Shown here piece after piece: positions 54,309 through 63,830 of a stretch of DNA of 64,000 bases. Numbering within the stretch: position 1 is the stretch's first letter; each line of letters begins with the position of its first letter. The DNA is from an uncultured Ruminococcus sp. (GTDB lineage: Bacteria; Bacillota; Clostridia; Oscillospirales; Ruminococcaceae), in the NCBI GenBank assembly GCA_945868475.1, contig CAMBLM010000001.1, positions 1 through 64,000 on the forward strand, written 5' to 3'. Made by a program: the position numbers and the translations under genes. The notes beneath the pieces were generated by a model. The model worked only from the letters and a program-made list of their open reading frames with translations. It had not been told where the DNA came from and made no database searches.

Positions 54309-54662
54309 ATGAAAATTTCGGACAGCGAATTAAAGCTTATGGAACTGATATGGAAAAGCGAACCAATACGCTCGGGCGAGCTTGTGACAATGGCTTTCAA
54401 TGACCTCGGCTGGAAAAAATCCACCGTTTATACCGTCATAAAAAAGCTTTCGGGCAAAGGCTTCATAAAGAGCGAAAATGCCGTGATAACATCGCTCTGC
54501 TCCCGTGACGAGGTGTTGACCGAGCGTTCGGAAAGCCTTATCTCAAAGGCTTACGGCGGCTCTCTGCCGATGTTCCTGACGGCTTTTTTGCAGAAAGAAA
54601 GGATAACCAAAGCCGAAGCTGAGGAGCTGAAAAAGCTCATTGACGATCATACGGAAAGGTGA
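54309..54662 (+). CDS. BlaI/MecI family repressor
   Basis: 117 residues. The winged helix (SELKLMELIWKSEPIRSGEL then WKKSTVYTVIKKLSGKGFIK) and the C-terminal dimerisation helix are typical. It is cleaved or released on a signal from the coupled M56 protein, as in the beta-lactamase BlaI-BlaR1 pairs. Its stop lies six bases before the next start. It probably acts on the dyads at 54238-54286. No beta-lactamase is nearby, so the controlled genes are others. Confidence 0.9.
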   Translation: MKISDSELKLMELIWKSEPIRSGELVTMAFNDLGWKKSTVYTVIKKLSGKGFIKSENAVITSLCSRDEVLTERSESLISKAYGGSLPMFLTAFLQKERITKAEAEELKKLIDDHTER

Positions 54663-54667
54663 TAGAT

Positions 54668-57058
54668 ATGACGGAATTTTTCAGAACTATACTAAATATG
54701 AGCATAACGGGCGCATACATCGCCGCCGCAATAATTATCCTGCGCATCGCAATGAAAAAGCTCCCGAAAAAATATTCGTATCTGCTCTGGGCGATACTTG
54801 GGATACGCCTTTTGTGTCCGTTTTCCTTTTCATCGGCGGTGAGTATTTTCAACGTACTCGTTCCCGAAAAGCCTGCGATAACCTCGGGGCAGATGGAGTT
54901 TATCCCGAATGATATTGAATATGCCGCAGAGCCGAGGATAACAGTTTCCGTTCCTCCCGTGAATAATTCTATAAATGAACAGCTTCCCCCTGCACAGCCG
55001 TCTGACAGCGCAAATCCGATGCAGATCGCAATGGCTGTCGGGGCGTATATATGGGCTTTCGGAACGCTTGCAATGGCAGTTTATACGGTGGTTTCATATG
55101 CTTCCGTCAGGAAAAAGGTGAGGAATGCGAAGCTTTCGGACGGCAATGTTTACACCTGCGAAAGCATCGAAACGCCGTTCGTTTTTGGTCTGATAAAGCC
55201 GCGGATATATCTTCCCGAAAACATCTCCGCCGAGGACAGACCTTACATAATCGCACACGAACAGACCCATATCGACCGAAAGGACTATATCGTGAAGCTT
55301 ATCGCAATGGCGGCACTCTGCATTCACTGGTTCAATCCGATGGTGTGGCTTTCCTATCGGCTCATGACAAAGGATATGGAGCTTTCCTGCGATGAAAAGG
55401 CACTCGGAAGCTTTGATACGGACGTAAAAAAGGTGTATGCGAACGCACTTCTCAATATCTCACTCAAACAAAACAGACTTTCCCTCGGCGGTGTTCTGAA
55501 TTTCGGCGAAAGCAATATAAAAAGCCGAATAAAGGGCGTTCTCGGTGCGAAAAAGCCTAAAGTTATCGCTGTAGTTTTAGCGGTCACCGCCGTTATTGCC
55601 GCCGCTGTCTGCCTGCTGACCAATGCGGTGAAAAAGGACAGCACTTTTGAGCCTATACCGAACGGGATCTATGTCACGGATAAGCTTTTGTACACTGCGC
55701 CTTACAAAGACTCATACTTTGGAGATAACGACGGCTTGACATACGAAATCAAGGACGGAACGCTCACGATATCGGGCGAGGATACGCAGACATACAAGCT
55801 TTCCGAGCCTATGGAGATACCTTTCACCGATGAAGAATGGGACAGCACATACAACAGCATGGATGGCATCGGCTGGGAGGACGGAGCAAAGCATCTTTCC
55901 GACTGCAAAAACAAATACTGCGCCGAAATCCTCACCGATACAGACGGCTTTGACAGCTATATTTTCGTAATGGACAGCGAGCTCTGGTATGTACAATACG
56001 GTTGGGAGATATATCGGCTCAAACAAAAGGAGAACGATCCGACGGAAACCATACATAATAAAGAGGACAACGGGGCAGAAGAGGTTGTTGATGGATCTGA
56101 TGATGTTTTTGACGAACCCGAAGATGTTTCTGATGATGGCGCAGTTGACGAACCTGCTGATCCACACACACATTTACAGCAGATATCATTAAAGCGTCAG
56201 GTGATGTTTCCCGATGAATACGGCGGATACAATTTTATCGGAAGTGCAGAGATAGTTGATGTCAGCTTTGCAGTTCCCGATGAATGGACTCCCGACGGAT
56301 ACGGCTTATTTATGCTCGGCGACAAGAAAATGCTTGAACAGAATGTCGTTTATCCCGACAGCTACGGAATTATGACCGAGGGCTTTATGACGGATATGGT
56401 TTCGGGGCGTGAGATACAAAAGCTTGACGGGAAATACGGCGGCGAAAGCGACCCTTACAGCTATTATATCCACACTTCGATGGGGGAGCATGACACCCGT
56501 TATTTCGTCGTTCATCAAAACGGATATTATGCGGTGTTCAGCTTCCGATGCGGCGAAGAGCTGAGCTTTTCCGAAGCAGAGGATATCATCGGAACGGTAA
56601 GCATCGCACCCGTTCACACAGTTATTGACATAAATGCAATGCAGGATATCACGGCAGAAATGCCGATAGAAACGCTTGACGCAGACGGAACCGTTACTTC
56701 GGACGATGAGAACGGAACGGCTGAAATTTCGTTCAGGATTCCGGGCGAATGGACATCGGAAGACGGCATCGGATATTATTACAGCAAGCCGATATTCAGG
56801 ATAAACAGCGTTTACAATGCTGTCGAAGATCGGGACTATTCTTTTCTTGCCGATGATGAAGTCATAGACGAAACAACGGCCGCTGACGGCTTTGACTATA
56901 TGGTGCATAAAATATCCTACGGCACGGAAATTTATGAATATATCATAACAAGGGACGGTCTGAGCGCGGATATCAGATTTTATGCAGATGAGAGCCTCAC
57001 CGAAGAGGTGCGCAGTACAATAGTGAAAAGCATAAGTTTTGAACGCTTACCAACGTAA
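54668..57058 (+). CDS. BlaR1-like M56 membrane metalloprotease with long sensor tail
   Basis: 796 residues. Four membrane helices occupy residues 1-~320, with the zinc site IAHEQTHIDRKD and MELSCDEKAL between helices 3 and 4. After the last helix (AVVLAVTAVIAAAVCLLTNA), ~480 extracellular residues replace the usual penicillin-binding domain. They contain an acidic low-complexity linker (~467-495) and two related segments (IVDVSFAVPDEWTPDGYGLF and ISFRIPGEWTSEDGIGYYYS). The ligand is unknown. It is coupled to the BlaI-like gene. Confidence 0.88.
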   Translation: MTEFFRTILNMSITGAYIAAAIIILRIAMKKLPKKYSYLLWAILGIRLLCPFSFSSAVSIFNVLVPEKPAITSGQMEFIPNDIEYAAEPRITVSVPPVNNSINEQLPPAQPSDSANPMQIAMAVGAYIWAFGTLAMAVYTVVSYASVRKKVRNAKLSDGNVYTCESIETPFVFGLIKPRIYLPENISAEDRPYIIAHEQTHIDRKDYIVKLIAMAALCIHWFNPMVWLSYRLMTKDMELSCDEKALGSFDTDVKKVYANALLNISLKQNRLSLGGVLNFGESNIKSRIKGVLGAKKPKVIAVVLAVTAVIAAAVCLLTNAVKKDSTFEPIPNGIYVTDKLLYTAPYKDSYFGDNDGLTYEIKDGTLTISGEDTQTYKLSEPMEIPFTDEEWDSTYNSMDGIGWEDGAKHLSDCKNKYCAEILTDTDGFDSYIFVMDSELWYVQYGWEIYRLKQKENDPTETIHNKEDNGAEEVVDGSDDVFDEPEDVSDDGAVDEPADPHTHLQQISLKRQVMFPDEYGGYNFIGSAEIVDVSFAVPDEWTPDGYGLFMLGDKKMLEQNVVYPDSYGIMTEGFMTDMVSGREIQKLDGKYGGESDPYSYYIHTSMGEHDTRYFVVHQNGYYAVFSFRCGEELSFSEAEDIIGTVSIAPVHTVIDINAMQDITAEMPIETLDADGTVTSDDENGTAEISFRIPGEWTSEDGIGYYYSKPIFRINSVYNAVEDRDYSFLADDEVIDETTAADGFDYMVHKISYGTEIYEYIITRDGLSADIRFYADESLTEEVRSTIVKSISFERLPT

Positions 57059-57081
57059 ATATCGTGTTTTGAATAAAGTTC

Positions 57082-57126
57082 AGCACCTTGGCGATTGCAG
57101 AAAACGTATTGCCGAGGTGCTTTTAG
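57082..57126 (+). terminator. Terminator of the first BlaR1-like operon
   Basis: AGCACCTTGGC (57082-57092) pairs with GCCGAGGTGCT (57111-57121), followed by TTTTAG. Confidence 0.75.
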
Positions 57127-57206
57127 TATTAAGTGACAGCCATAAATTGTTATAATTAGTTTTTCATACGTTCATTGAATCGATTAAATTTTATGGTATG
57201 CTGTTA

Positions 57207-57234
57207 TTGGCGATAGATATATATCGACCGCCAA
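57207..57234. promoter_or_regulatory. Nested dyad upstream of the decayed sensor gene
   Basis: TTGGCG...CGCCAA encloses CGATA-GATA-TATCG; it resembles the GGTCTATAGCTATCGACC dyad at 54269 and may be another site of the same regulator. Confidence 0.45.
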
Positions 57235-57280
57235 CGGCTTTTGATACAGCCATAAAACAACGATCAAGAAATGAAAATTT

Positions 57281-59199
57281 ATGTATAGAAAAATTACGCA
57301 ACGCTTGAATTTATGCGGCACGGCAAAGCGAATGCTTGCTTTGCTTCTCTGCATTGTGACTGTGCTTTCTTTCCCGATAACGGCATTTGCGGCTTCTCTG
57401 CCGCAGCTTGAAACACCGAATTACAAGGTTTCATTCTATCATTTTGACTGCTGCAATATGACAGACGAAAACGGCACACGCTATGGCTACGGCTATGAAA
57501 TGATGCAGGATATCTCAAACTATCTGCAATGCACATTTTCCTATGTCGGGTATGATAAGTCCGCCGCCGAATGTGTAGATATGCTCCGAAACGGCGAGCT
57601 TGACATCTACACCGCCGCAAAAAATGACCGATGAACGCCTTGACGAGTTTGCGTTTTCAACTCACTCTGCTATCACAGCGTTCACCTGTATGAACGTCAA
57701 GGTCGGAAATACCGCTGTCAGGGCAGGGGATTACTCCACATATAACGGACTTCGCATCGGTCTGCTCCAACGTCATACATATAACGAAAGTTTTCTCGAA
57801 TGGGCGGAGTCGAAAGGCTTTTCCTATGAGATAATCTATTACGAAACGCCGACCGAGCTTTCAAAGGCGCTTATCAACGGAGAAGTTGACGCACTCGTGA
57901 ACAGCTATATCGGAACGCCCAAGGACGAAACGATCATCGAAAATTTCGGCGAAACACTGTATTATATTATGGCGCGAAAGGAAGATCAGGCTTTTATTGA
58001 CGATATCGACCGCGCCATAGACCTGATGAACATAGAGATCCCGAACTGGCGTTCCGACCTTTATGCGAGATATTACGGCGCGCAGGATATGAACAATAAG
58101 CTCACCGACAGCGAGCAGGCACTCCTTGAAAAGCTTCATGAGGAAAAAGCCGTTATCCGCGCGGTTCTTGCTCCCGACAGCACACCGTATTCCTATTATG
58201 AGAACGGTGAATGTCAGGGCATCACAGCCGATATTTTCAAAGCGACCGCTGAACGGCTCGGACTGGACTATGAATTTCTCCCTGCCGCGACAAAGCAGGA
58301 ATATATCGATATCCTTACCTCCGGAAGTGCCGATGTCTGGCTCGATTCGGACACGGAGAACCCTACTGTCGGAGAAACCTACTACCGAACAACAGAACCA
58401 TATTTAAAAACGACCGTATCAATGCTTCGTCAGCGCAGAGCTTCTTCGCAGATAAAAAAGCTTATCGTTCTGTCGAATGACCGAACCGTAAAAGAACTTG
58501 TGTCGGCGAACTGACCGAACGCGGAGGTCGTTGCTGCGGAAACGACCGAGCAGTGCGTAAAGAGCGTCGTTTCGGGCGAAGCGGACGGTGCGCTCCTTGT
58601 GACATATATTGCGCAGAAGCTGGCGAGAGATGATGTGCAGAATCGCCTTCGCACGGACATTGTTCAGAATGTTTCCGTCGAACTGCGAATGGCTGTCAAT
58701 GCCGATATTGACCGTGATTTTTACGGATTGTGGTCAAAAACTCTGCTTACAGTATCCGATGAAATGCAGGACAACATCATCGATAAATATGTGGAAATGC
58801 CTGCGGCGAAAAACGAGTTCTTCTCAAGGTAAGCGTGTTCTTCTTGCCGAGGATAACGCCCTCAATGCCGAGATAGCTTCCGAACTTATGCAGGACCTCG
58901 GATTATCTGTCGATTGGGCGGAAAACGGTGCTGCTGCCGTAGAAAAGCTTGAAAGCTCCGAACCCGATACATACTATGCAGTGTTTATGGATATGCAGAT
59001 GCCCGTAATGGACGGCGTAGCGGCGACATTAAAGATACGCACAAGCCGTCACGCCGACCACGGTATCCCGATAATCGCAATGACGGCGAACACCTTTGAT
59101 GCCGATAAAAAACGCTGTATCGATGCAGGCATGAACGGATATATCTCCAAACCTATCGATCCTGAAGCCATTGTTAAAGCTTTGATGAAATTCAAGTAA
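57281..59199 (+). pseudogene. Decayed hybrid sensor kinase (two SBP_bac_3 domains plus receiver, kinase core lost)
   Basis: The pieces are a signal peptide and first periplasmic-binding domain (57281-57625), then a frameshift. The frame then covers the rest of domain 1 and a second domain (to 58511; VIRAVLAPDSTPYSYYENGE), an in-frame TGA at 58512, and the end of domain 2. A scrap of the H-box start (AKNEFFS, ~58807) runs, by another frame change, directly into a receiver (KRVLLAEDNALNAEIASELM, MDMQMPVMDG, GYISKP) ending at 59199. The HisKA and HATPase parts and the membrane anchor are deleted. It cannot act as a kinase; the receiver might be made separately. Confidence 0.85.
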
Positions 59200-59212
59200 T
59201 GTTTTTGCGGTC

Positions 59213-59249
59213 AAAAATCCTCCCGAATAAGTTTTCGGGGGGATTTTTT
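59213..59249 (+). terminator. Terminator after the receiver remnant
   Basis: AAAAATCCTCCCGAA pairs with TTCGGGGGGATTTTTT around a short loop. Confidence 0.8.
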
Positions 59250-59339
59250 GCATATTTTCAAAAAATCTACGCTTTTGTTAAAAAATCTTGACGTTGTTCA
59301 TAATTTAATGTATAATGGTATAAATTAGAAAAATGATAT

Positions 59340-60107
59340 ATGATATTAAGCAAATGGGTGAAAAATGAACAGAAATCGATAGGGAAAAAGCTGCTGAAAA
59401 TATTTGCAGTGATTTTTACAGTGATATTGCTTTTGGCTTTAACTGCGCCGTATTGGGGAAGTCGGCTGGTTCGCCTGTACAGGGATAATTACAAAGAGAA
59501 ATACCGCATGGAATTCCCCAATAATGAGCAAACGATATATCTTCGTGACGTTTTAAACGGCGTGGGTCTTTCGGATCAGATCTATTATGAGCAAAACGGC
59601 GATTGGGTGCTGTATGTTCGGCCTGACACGAGCGAAAAAGCCGAGCTTATTCTGGATAAGCTCCCCGATATAATAAACTATGCAAATTCGGAGTTTGATG
59701 ATTTTCAAATGCTTATCATATATTGTCAGCTTGATATGCCGTCAGATCATTTTTCCGATAGTTATCCGTGCAGTTATTCGTTTGTAACGGATAATAATTA
59801 CGAAAACGGTGTGGAAATGAGTATTGACGCAGGCTGTCCGAATGAAATATACGAAATATTGCAAAACGGCGAGTTCAAAGGCGTGACCGAGTTTTACAGC
59901 GAAATTGAACTGAGCAATGATATCCTCGATAACTTCCCCGACCTTAAATTATATAAGAACCCGTCTTCACAAGCATATGCGCACGTCTTTTCGGCAAATT
60001 TTGCCGCAGACTGCGTTAAAAATCCTTGCCGGGCGAAAGCCCGCCTGCGGATTTTTGCCTACTCTGCAACAAAATTATGCTCGAAAATCCGCACACATTT
60101 CTTATGA
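59340..60107 (+). CDS. Single-span membrane protein, unknown function
   Basis: 255 residues. One N-terminal membrane helix (LLKIFAVIFTVILLLALTAP) is followed by an acidic extracellular domain with no recognised family. The last ~45 residues (from about SSQAYAHVF) look foreign: basic, cysteine-rich, and encoded by GC-rich DNA containing a hairpin (CCTTGCCGGGCGAAAGCCCG). The stop follows TTATGAAGACAGG, a sequence like the IS5-like end at 41840. The natural C-terminus was probably replaced by an insertion remnant. Confidence 0.6.
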   Translation: MILSKWVKNEQKSIGKKLLKIFAVIFTVILLLALTAPYWGSRLVRLYRDNYKEKYRMEFPNNEQTIYLRDVLNGVGLSDQIYYEQNGDWVLYVRPDTSEKAELILDKLPDIINYANSEFDDFQMLIIYCQLDMPSDHFSDSYPCSYSFVTDNNYENGVEMSIDAGCPNEIYEILQNGEFKGVTEFYSEIELSNDILDNFPDLKLYKNPSSQAYAHVFSANFAADCVKNPCRAKARLRIFAYSATKLCSKIRTHFL

Positions 60108-60140
60108 AGACAGGTTCTAAGATATCCGATGGGAAATATG

Positions 60141-60175
60141 TAAAACTAAACACCGATAAAACTATAAACTAAAAT
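60141..60175. repeat. Half of a MITE-like element
   Basis: TAAAACTAAACACCGATAAA and ACTATAAAC match one arm of the 100-bp MITE; the other arm is missing. Confidence 0.55.
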
Positions 60176-60205
60176 TGATTTAATAATTCTATAATAAAAT
60201 TTCTT

Positions 60206-60363
60206 AAAATAGGTTGACAAATGACTACCGATATGTTATTATATTGGTAATATTAAACACCAAAAAATACAGAAAAAGTATGTGCTGAAATCCTTATATT
60301 TAGGATTGTCGGCTTGAATAAATTTTAAATGGTGTTTACTATAAATACTTGTCAACCTATTTT
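60206..60363. repeat. 15-bp inverted repeat enclosing a divergent MITE, upstream of blaI 2
   Basis: AAAATAGGTTGACAA (60206-60220) is the exact reverse complement of TTGTCAACCTATTTT (60349-60363). Between them lies TATTAAACACC...GGTGTTTACTA (60251-60341), a 91-bp relative of the MITE. Confidence 0.75.
60214..60249 (+). promoter_or_regulatory. Promoter and operator of the second blaI-like operon
   Basis: TTGACA (60214-60219), 17 bases, TATTAT (60237-60242). The dyad TACCGATAT-GTTATT-ATATTGGTA (60226-60249) covers the -10 region. The leader of ~135 bases contains the divergent MITE. Confidence 0.7.
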
Positions 60364-60379
60364 TTTGTGGGAGGATAAA

Positions 60380-60763
60380 ATGGAAGAAAAAACGAAACTT
60401 TCTTCATCTGAATGGAAAATAATGTCCCTGCTCTGGGAGAATGAACCGCTCACAATTATGCAGATAACAGCCGCACTCAACGATGAAACGGGCTGGTCGA
60501 AACATACCGTCATAACGCTCCTTAAACGAATGGAGGAGAAAAAAGCGGTCAGCTTTGAGCAGATCGGGAACGCAAAGCACTTTTTTACCATTATAAAGCG
60601 TGAAGATGTTGCCGTTGCCGAAACGCAGTCGTTCCTCGAAAGGATTTATCGGGGCAGCATCGGAATGATGGTGAACTCGATGATAGATCAGAATGCGCTG
60701 TCAAAGGAGGATATCGATGAGCTTTACGATATCCTGAAAAAAGCGGAGGAAAACCAAAAATGA
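60380..60763 (+). CDS. BlaI/MecI family repressor (second)
   Basis: 127 residues from ATG 60380 (GGGAGGATAAA upstream). Winged helix: SEWKIMSLLWENEPLTIMQI then WSKHTVITLLKRMEEKKAVS, closely following BlaI. C-terminal helix LSKEDIDELYDILKKAEE. It overlaps the next gene by four bases (ATGA). It should repress its own operon from the dyad at 60226. Confidence 0.92.
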   Translation: MEEKTKLSSSEWKIMSLLWENEPLTIMQITAALNDETGWSKHTVITLLKRMEEKKAVSFEQIGNAKHFFTIIKREDVAVAETQSFLERIYRGSIGMMVNSMIDQNALSKEDIDELYDILKKAEENQK

Positions 60764-62721
60764 CCGAAGCTGTTATATCATCATCGATACTGATAGCGAT
60801 AATTATCCTTATCCGAACGGTCTTCAAGGGAAAACTCAGAAGCTCCGTGCGCTATGCGTTGTGGCTGATAGCGGCGGCAAGACTGATGCTCCCGTTCTCA
60901 CTGGTGCAAAGTCCCATAAGCGTGATGAACGCCGCCGAAACGGTAATAAGCGTGAACCAAGCCGATGAGATCGTTCAGCCGACCGAAGCCGAGCTTTACA
61001 TTCCCGAAAGCGTTGCGGAGCAGACTCTGAACGAAGCTTCGCCGATGAATGTGGAAAAGGCTTCGCCGAAAGAGGTCCGGACTGCTGTGCGAAGAGCCGT
61101 AACTGCGGTAATGCTTCTGTGGTTCTGCGCGGTAAATGTCAGATTTTATCTTTTACTGCGGAAAAACAGAAAAGCGTTTGCTTATGACGCTCCGCTGCGA
61201 ATTTACACAACGGAAAAGCTTGCATCACCGTGCATTTTCGGACTTTTCCGACCGTGTATTTACATACCCGAAAGCTCTGCAACGGACAGCGAAGCGGTGG
61301 AATACATCGTTGCGCATGAGGTGTGTCATTACCGCCACGGCGACCTGATCTGGACGGTGCTTCGGTATGTACTGCCGGCGGTCTACTGGTTCGACCCGTT
61401 CGTGTGGGCGGCAGCGGTGCTTTCAAAGCGTGACTGCGAGTGTGCCTGCGATGAAGCCGCAATAAAAATGCTCGGCGAGGAGCGGCGTTTTCGCTACGGA
61501 AAGGCTATAATCGACCTTATTCCGCTGAATAATTCGGAAAGCCTCGGGATAGCTTCGACTTCGATGGCTTCGGGAAAAAAGGTGCTGAAAGAGCGTATGA
61601 AATTTATTGCCGCAAGACCCGTGAACAAAGCTTCGGCGGTCATAGCGGCAATGGCTGTGACAGTTCTGACGGTCGGAAGTACGTTCACCTCGGCTCAGGC
61701 TGCGGAAAAGCCGATAGTTTCGGCCGAAACCGTCATCACCGAAGCCGATGACGGCAGGATAACTGCTCAGGTCACGGACAAAAACGGTGCGAACCGCGAA
61801 CTTGTATATTTTCCTGCGCCCGATGGCTTTGAACCGTATATTTATATGGACGAAGCATCTTCGGCAAAAGAGAGTGCCTACAGCGAAAGCGAATTTGCAC
61901 GATTTTTAAGCGAAGCAGCTTTCTCGGCGGCTGATCTGAGCCTTGAAGATGAGAGCTTTTCGCTGAACAAATGGGATAACGCCGATGCCTTTTCATCGAT
62001 ATGCAAAGCGTTGGAGGAAAGCAGCTTCTATAGTGTTTATGATTTTGACAGGACGGATAAAACCGCTTCGCTGAGTCTTTCCCGTGCGAACGGAGGATTT
62101 TCTTCAAGGCTCGATATCGAAATATACAAGATCGGCGGAAGCTTCATTGCACTGATGGTCGGTGATGACTTTAGCAGGCTAACAAGTCTTGTGACGGGCG
62201 GAATTCTCCCGACAGAAGAGGAGCTTTTGGAAGCTTATGCCGAAAGCTCGCATTTTGAAGCCGCTTTTGACGGTGAAAGGCTCTGCAATGCTCTTGCCGC
62301 TCTTGCGGACGGGGAAGCTTCTTATCCCGAATTCGGGACGGACAGCTTTTCTGCCGAGATCAGCGAAAAGCTTGATGTTATCGGAAAGATCCCACAGGGC
62401 TATGTTCAGTGCGAACTCAGGAACATCGTTTTCGCAGTTCCGAGTGACGGCAGTCTGAACAGGATAGGCGGAAGCGTTTTATGGCAGAACGGAAACGGAA
62501 ATTTCAGCATTTCCGAGGGCAGAAAAGCCGTTCCCGACAATGCTGAGAAAACCGTCGGAACATTCGGCGAAAACGCCTGTGAGCTTTATGTTGGAGCGGA
62601 AAATGCAGTGCTGTTCTTTTCGGACGGCGAGGGGAAAAGCTATTCCGCCTCGGCAGGGTATTCGTCCGATACAGAAAAGGACACCGCACTGAAAATTCTT
62701 GGCAGCATATATTTGAAATGA
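60760..62721 (+). CDS. BlaR1-like M56 membrane metalloprotease (second)
   Basis: 653 residues. Helices 1-3 lie within residues ~1-220, the zinc site is IVAHEVCHYRHGD with CECACDEAAIKML, and the fourth helix is VIAAMAVTVLTVGSTFTSAQ near residue 290. The ~340-residue outer part has no penicillin-binding domain and does not match the tail of the first M56 protein. It probably senses another envelope signal, cleaves the BlaI-like partner and induces the lipoprotein genes downstream. Confidence 0.88.
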   Translation: MTEAVISSSILIAIIILIRTVFKGKLRSSVRYALWLIAAARLMLPFSLVQSPISVMNAAETVISVNQADEIVQPTEAELYIPESVAEQTLNEASPMNVEKASPKEVRTAVRRAVTAVMLLWFCAVNVRFYLLLRKNRKAFAYDAPLRIYTTEKLASPCIFGLFRPCIYIPESSATDSEAVEYIVAHEVCHYRHGDLIWTVLRYVLPAVYWFDPFVWAAAVLSKRDCECACDEAAIKMLGEERRFRYGKAIIDLIPLNNSESLGIASTSMASGKKVLKERMKFIAARPVNKASAVIAAMAVTVLTVGSTFTSAQAAEKPIVSAETVITEADDGRITAQVTDKNGANRELVYFPAPDGFEPYIYMDEASSAKESAYSESEFARFLSEAAFSAADLSLEDESFSLNKWDNADAFSSICKALEESSFYSVYDFDRTDKTASLSLSRANGGFSSRLDIEIYKIGGSFIALMVGDDFSRLTSLVTGGILPTEEELLEAYAESSHFEAAFDGERLCNALAALADGEASYPEFGTDSFSAEISEKLDVIGKIPQGYVQCELRNIVFAVPSDGSLNRIGGSVLWQNGNGNFSISEGRKAVPDNAEKTVGTFGENACELYVGAENAVLFFSDGEGKSYSASAGYSSDTEKDTALKILGSIYLK

Positions 62722-62735
62722 AAGGAAAATGACAG

Positions 62736-63818
62736 ATGAAACTTAAAAGGAAGCTTATCGCTGCGCTGGCGGCTTCGGTAATGCTGACAGCCTGCGGAGC
62801 GGAAGAAAAAGGGGAAACTTCCGAAACGCAGACTGCACCCGTGCAGACGACCGCAACAGCAATACAGACAACCAAAGCCGCAGTCAAAACGATAAAGCCG
62901 CTCTCGCCGATGAAAAGCCACGCTTACTATCAGGACGAAAGCTTTTCGGTGACGGTTTCGCTCGATGACCTCAGATCGTCGCTTTACTATCCCGATGTGG
63001 TCGCGGAAATGGGCATAAATCCCGATATGTTTGCTGTCGATATGACGGTAAAGGTGAAAAATATCTCGCAGGAGGAACAGAGCTTCGACAGTTCAAAGCT
63101 TGCGCTCCTTGCAGGCGAAGATACGCTCTATATGTTCGGAGCAAAGGACGAAAAAGCCGATGATATCAAGTCGGGCAAGACAGTTACGCTCAGTCTGAAA
63201 GCACTTTGCAGTTTACAGCAGGCAAGGGTGATATCGGGCGTTTCCTATGACGGCGAGCCGCTCGAAACGGGTGAGAATTTTTACCCCGAAGATTTCACGG
63301 AGATCATCAATATCCAGAGCGATGAGAACGTAAAGACCTATCTTTACAAGCAGTTTTATCTGCGCTCGGGTGACGGCTATCACATGATGGCATGCTCGGG
63401 GCCTGCCGCAATAAGCGCATATTTCATAGGCAGGGTCGGCGAAAACGATGAATACTTCGCTATTGAATATTCCGTCACTAACCGAAGCGACTATGCACTT
63501 CTCATCGACCCGAACAAATACAGTGCAAATTTCTGCTATGACAATTCGGACAGCTTTGACCCGAATACGAAAGCCGTTTATATCAGCACTGATGAAGAGC
63601 TTATGTATAAGCCAAAGGAAGAGGGCGCAGTAAGCGGCATCGGCACGGTCTATGCGCTGCCCGATTTTATGTGTACATATCCCGACGGCGAAACGCGATT
63701 TACCGTTCTTTACAGCGTCAGCGGACACATAACGGAGGTGATGCTGAAATGCGGAAGCCGTGATGAGCCTTGCTTTGCGGAATATGACAGCGTTACGATA
63801 GATCACTGCGACTACTAA
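62736..63818 (+). CDS. Lipoprotein with a C-terminal DUF4352-like fold, unknown function
   Basis: 360 residues. A signal and lipobox (SVMLTACGAEE) end near Cys20; a Thr-rich linker (to ~45) follows. The rest is beta-rich (FSVTVSLDDLRSSLYY, VDMTVKVKNISQEEQSF, YFAIEYSVTNRSDYALLIDP), with the KN.S..E.SF pattern seen in extracellular Ig-like domains such as DUF4352. It starts 14 bases after the M56 gene and belongs to that operon. Confidence 0.75.
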   Translation: MKLKRKLIAALAASVMLTACGAEEKGETSETQTAPVQTTATAIQTTKAAVKTIKPLSPMKSHAYYQDESFSVTVSLDDLRSSLYYPDVVAEMGINPDMFAVDMTVKVKNISQEEQSFDSSKLALLAGEDTLYMFGAKDEKADDIKSGKTVTLSLKALCSLQQARVISGVSYDGEPLETGENFYPEDFTEIINIQSDENVKTYLYKQFYLRSGDGYHMMACSGPAAISAYFIGRVGENDEYFAIEYSVTNRSDYALLIDPNKYSANFCYDNSDSFDPNTKAVYISTDEELMYKPKEEGAVSGIGTVYALPDFMCTYPDGETRFTVLYSVSGHITEVMLKCGSRDEPCFAEYDSVTIDHCDY

Positions 63819-63830
63819 AAGGGGTAAAAA

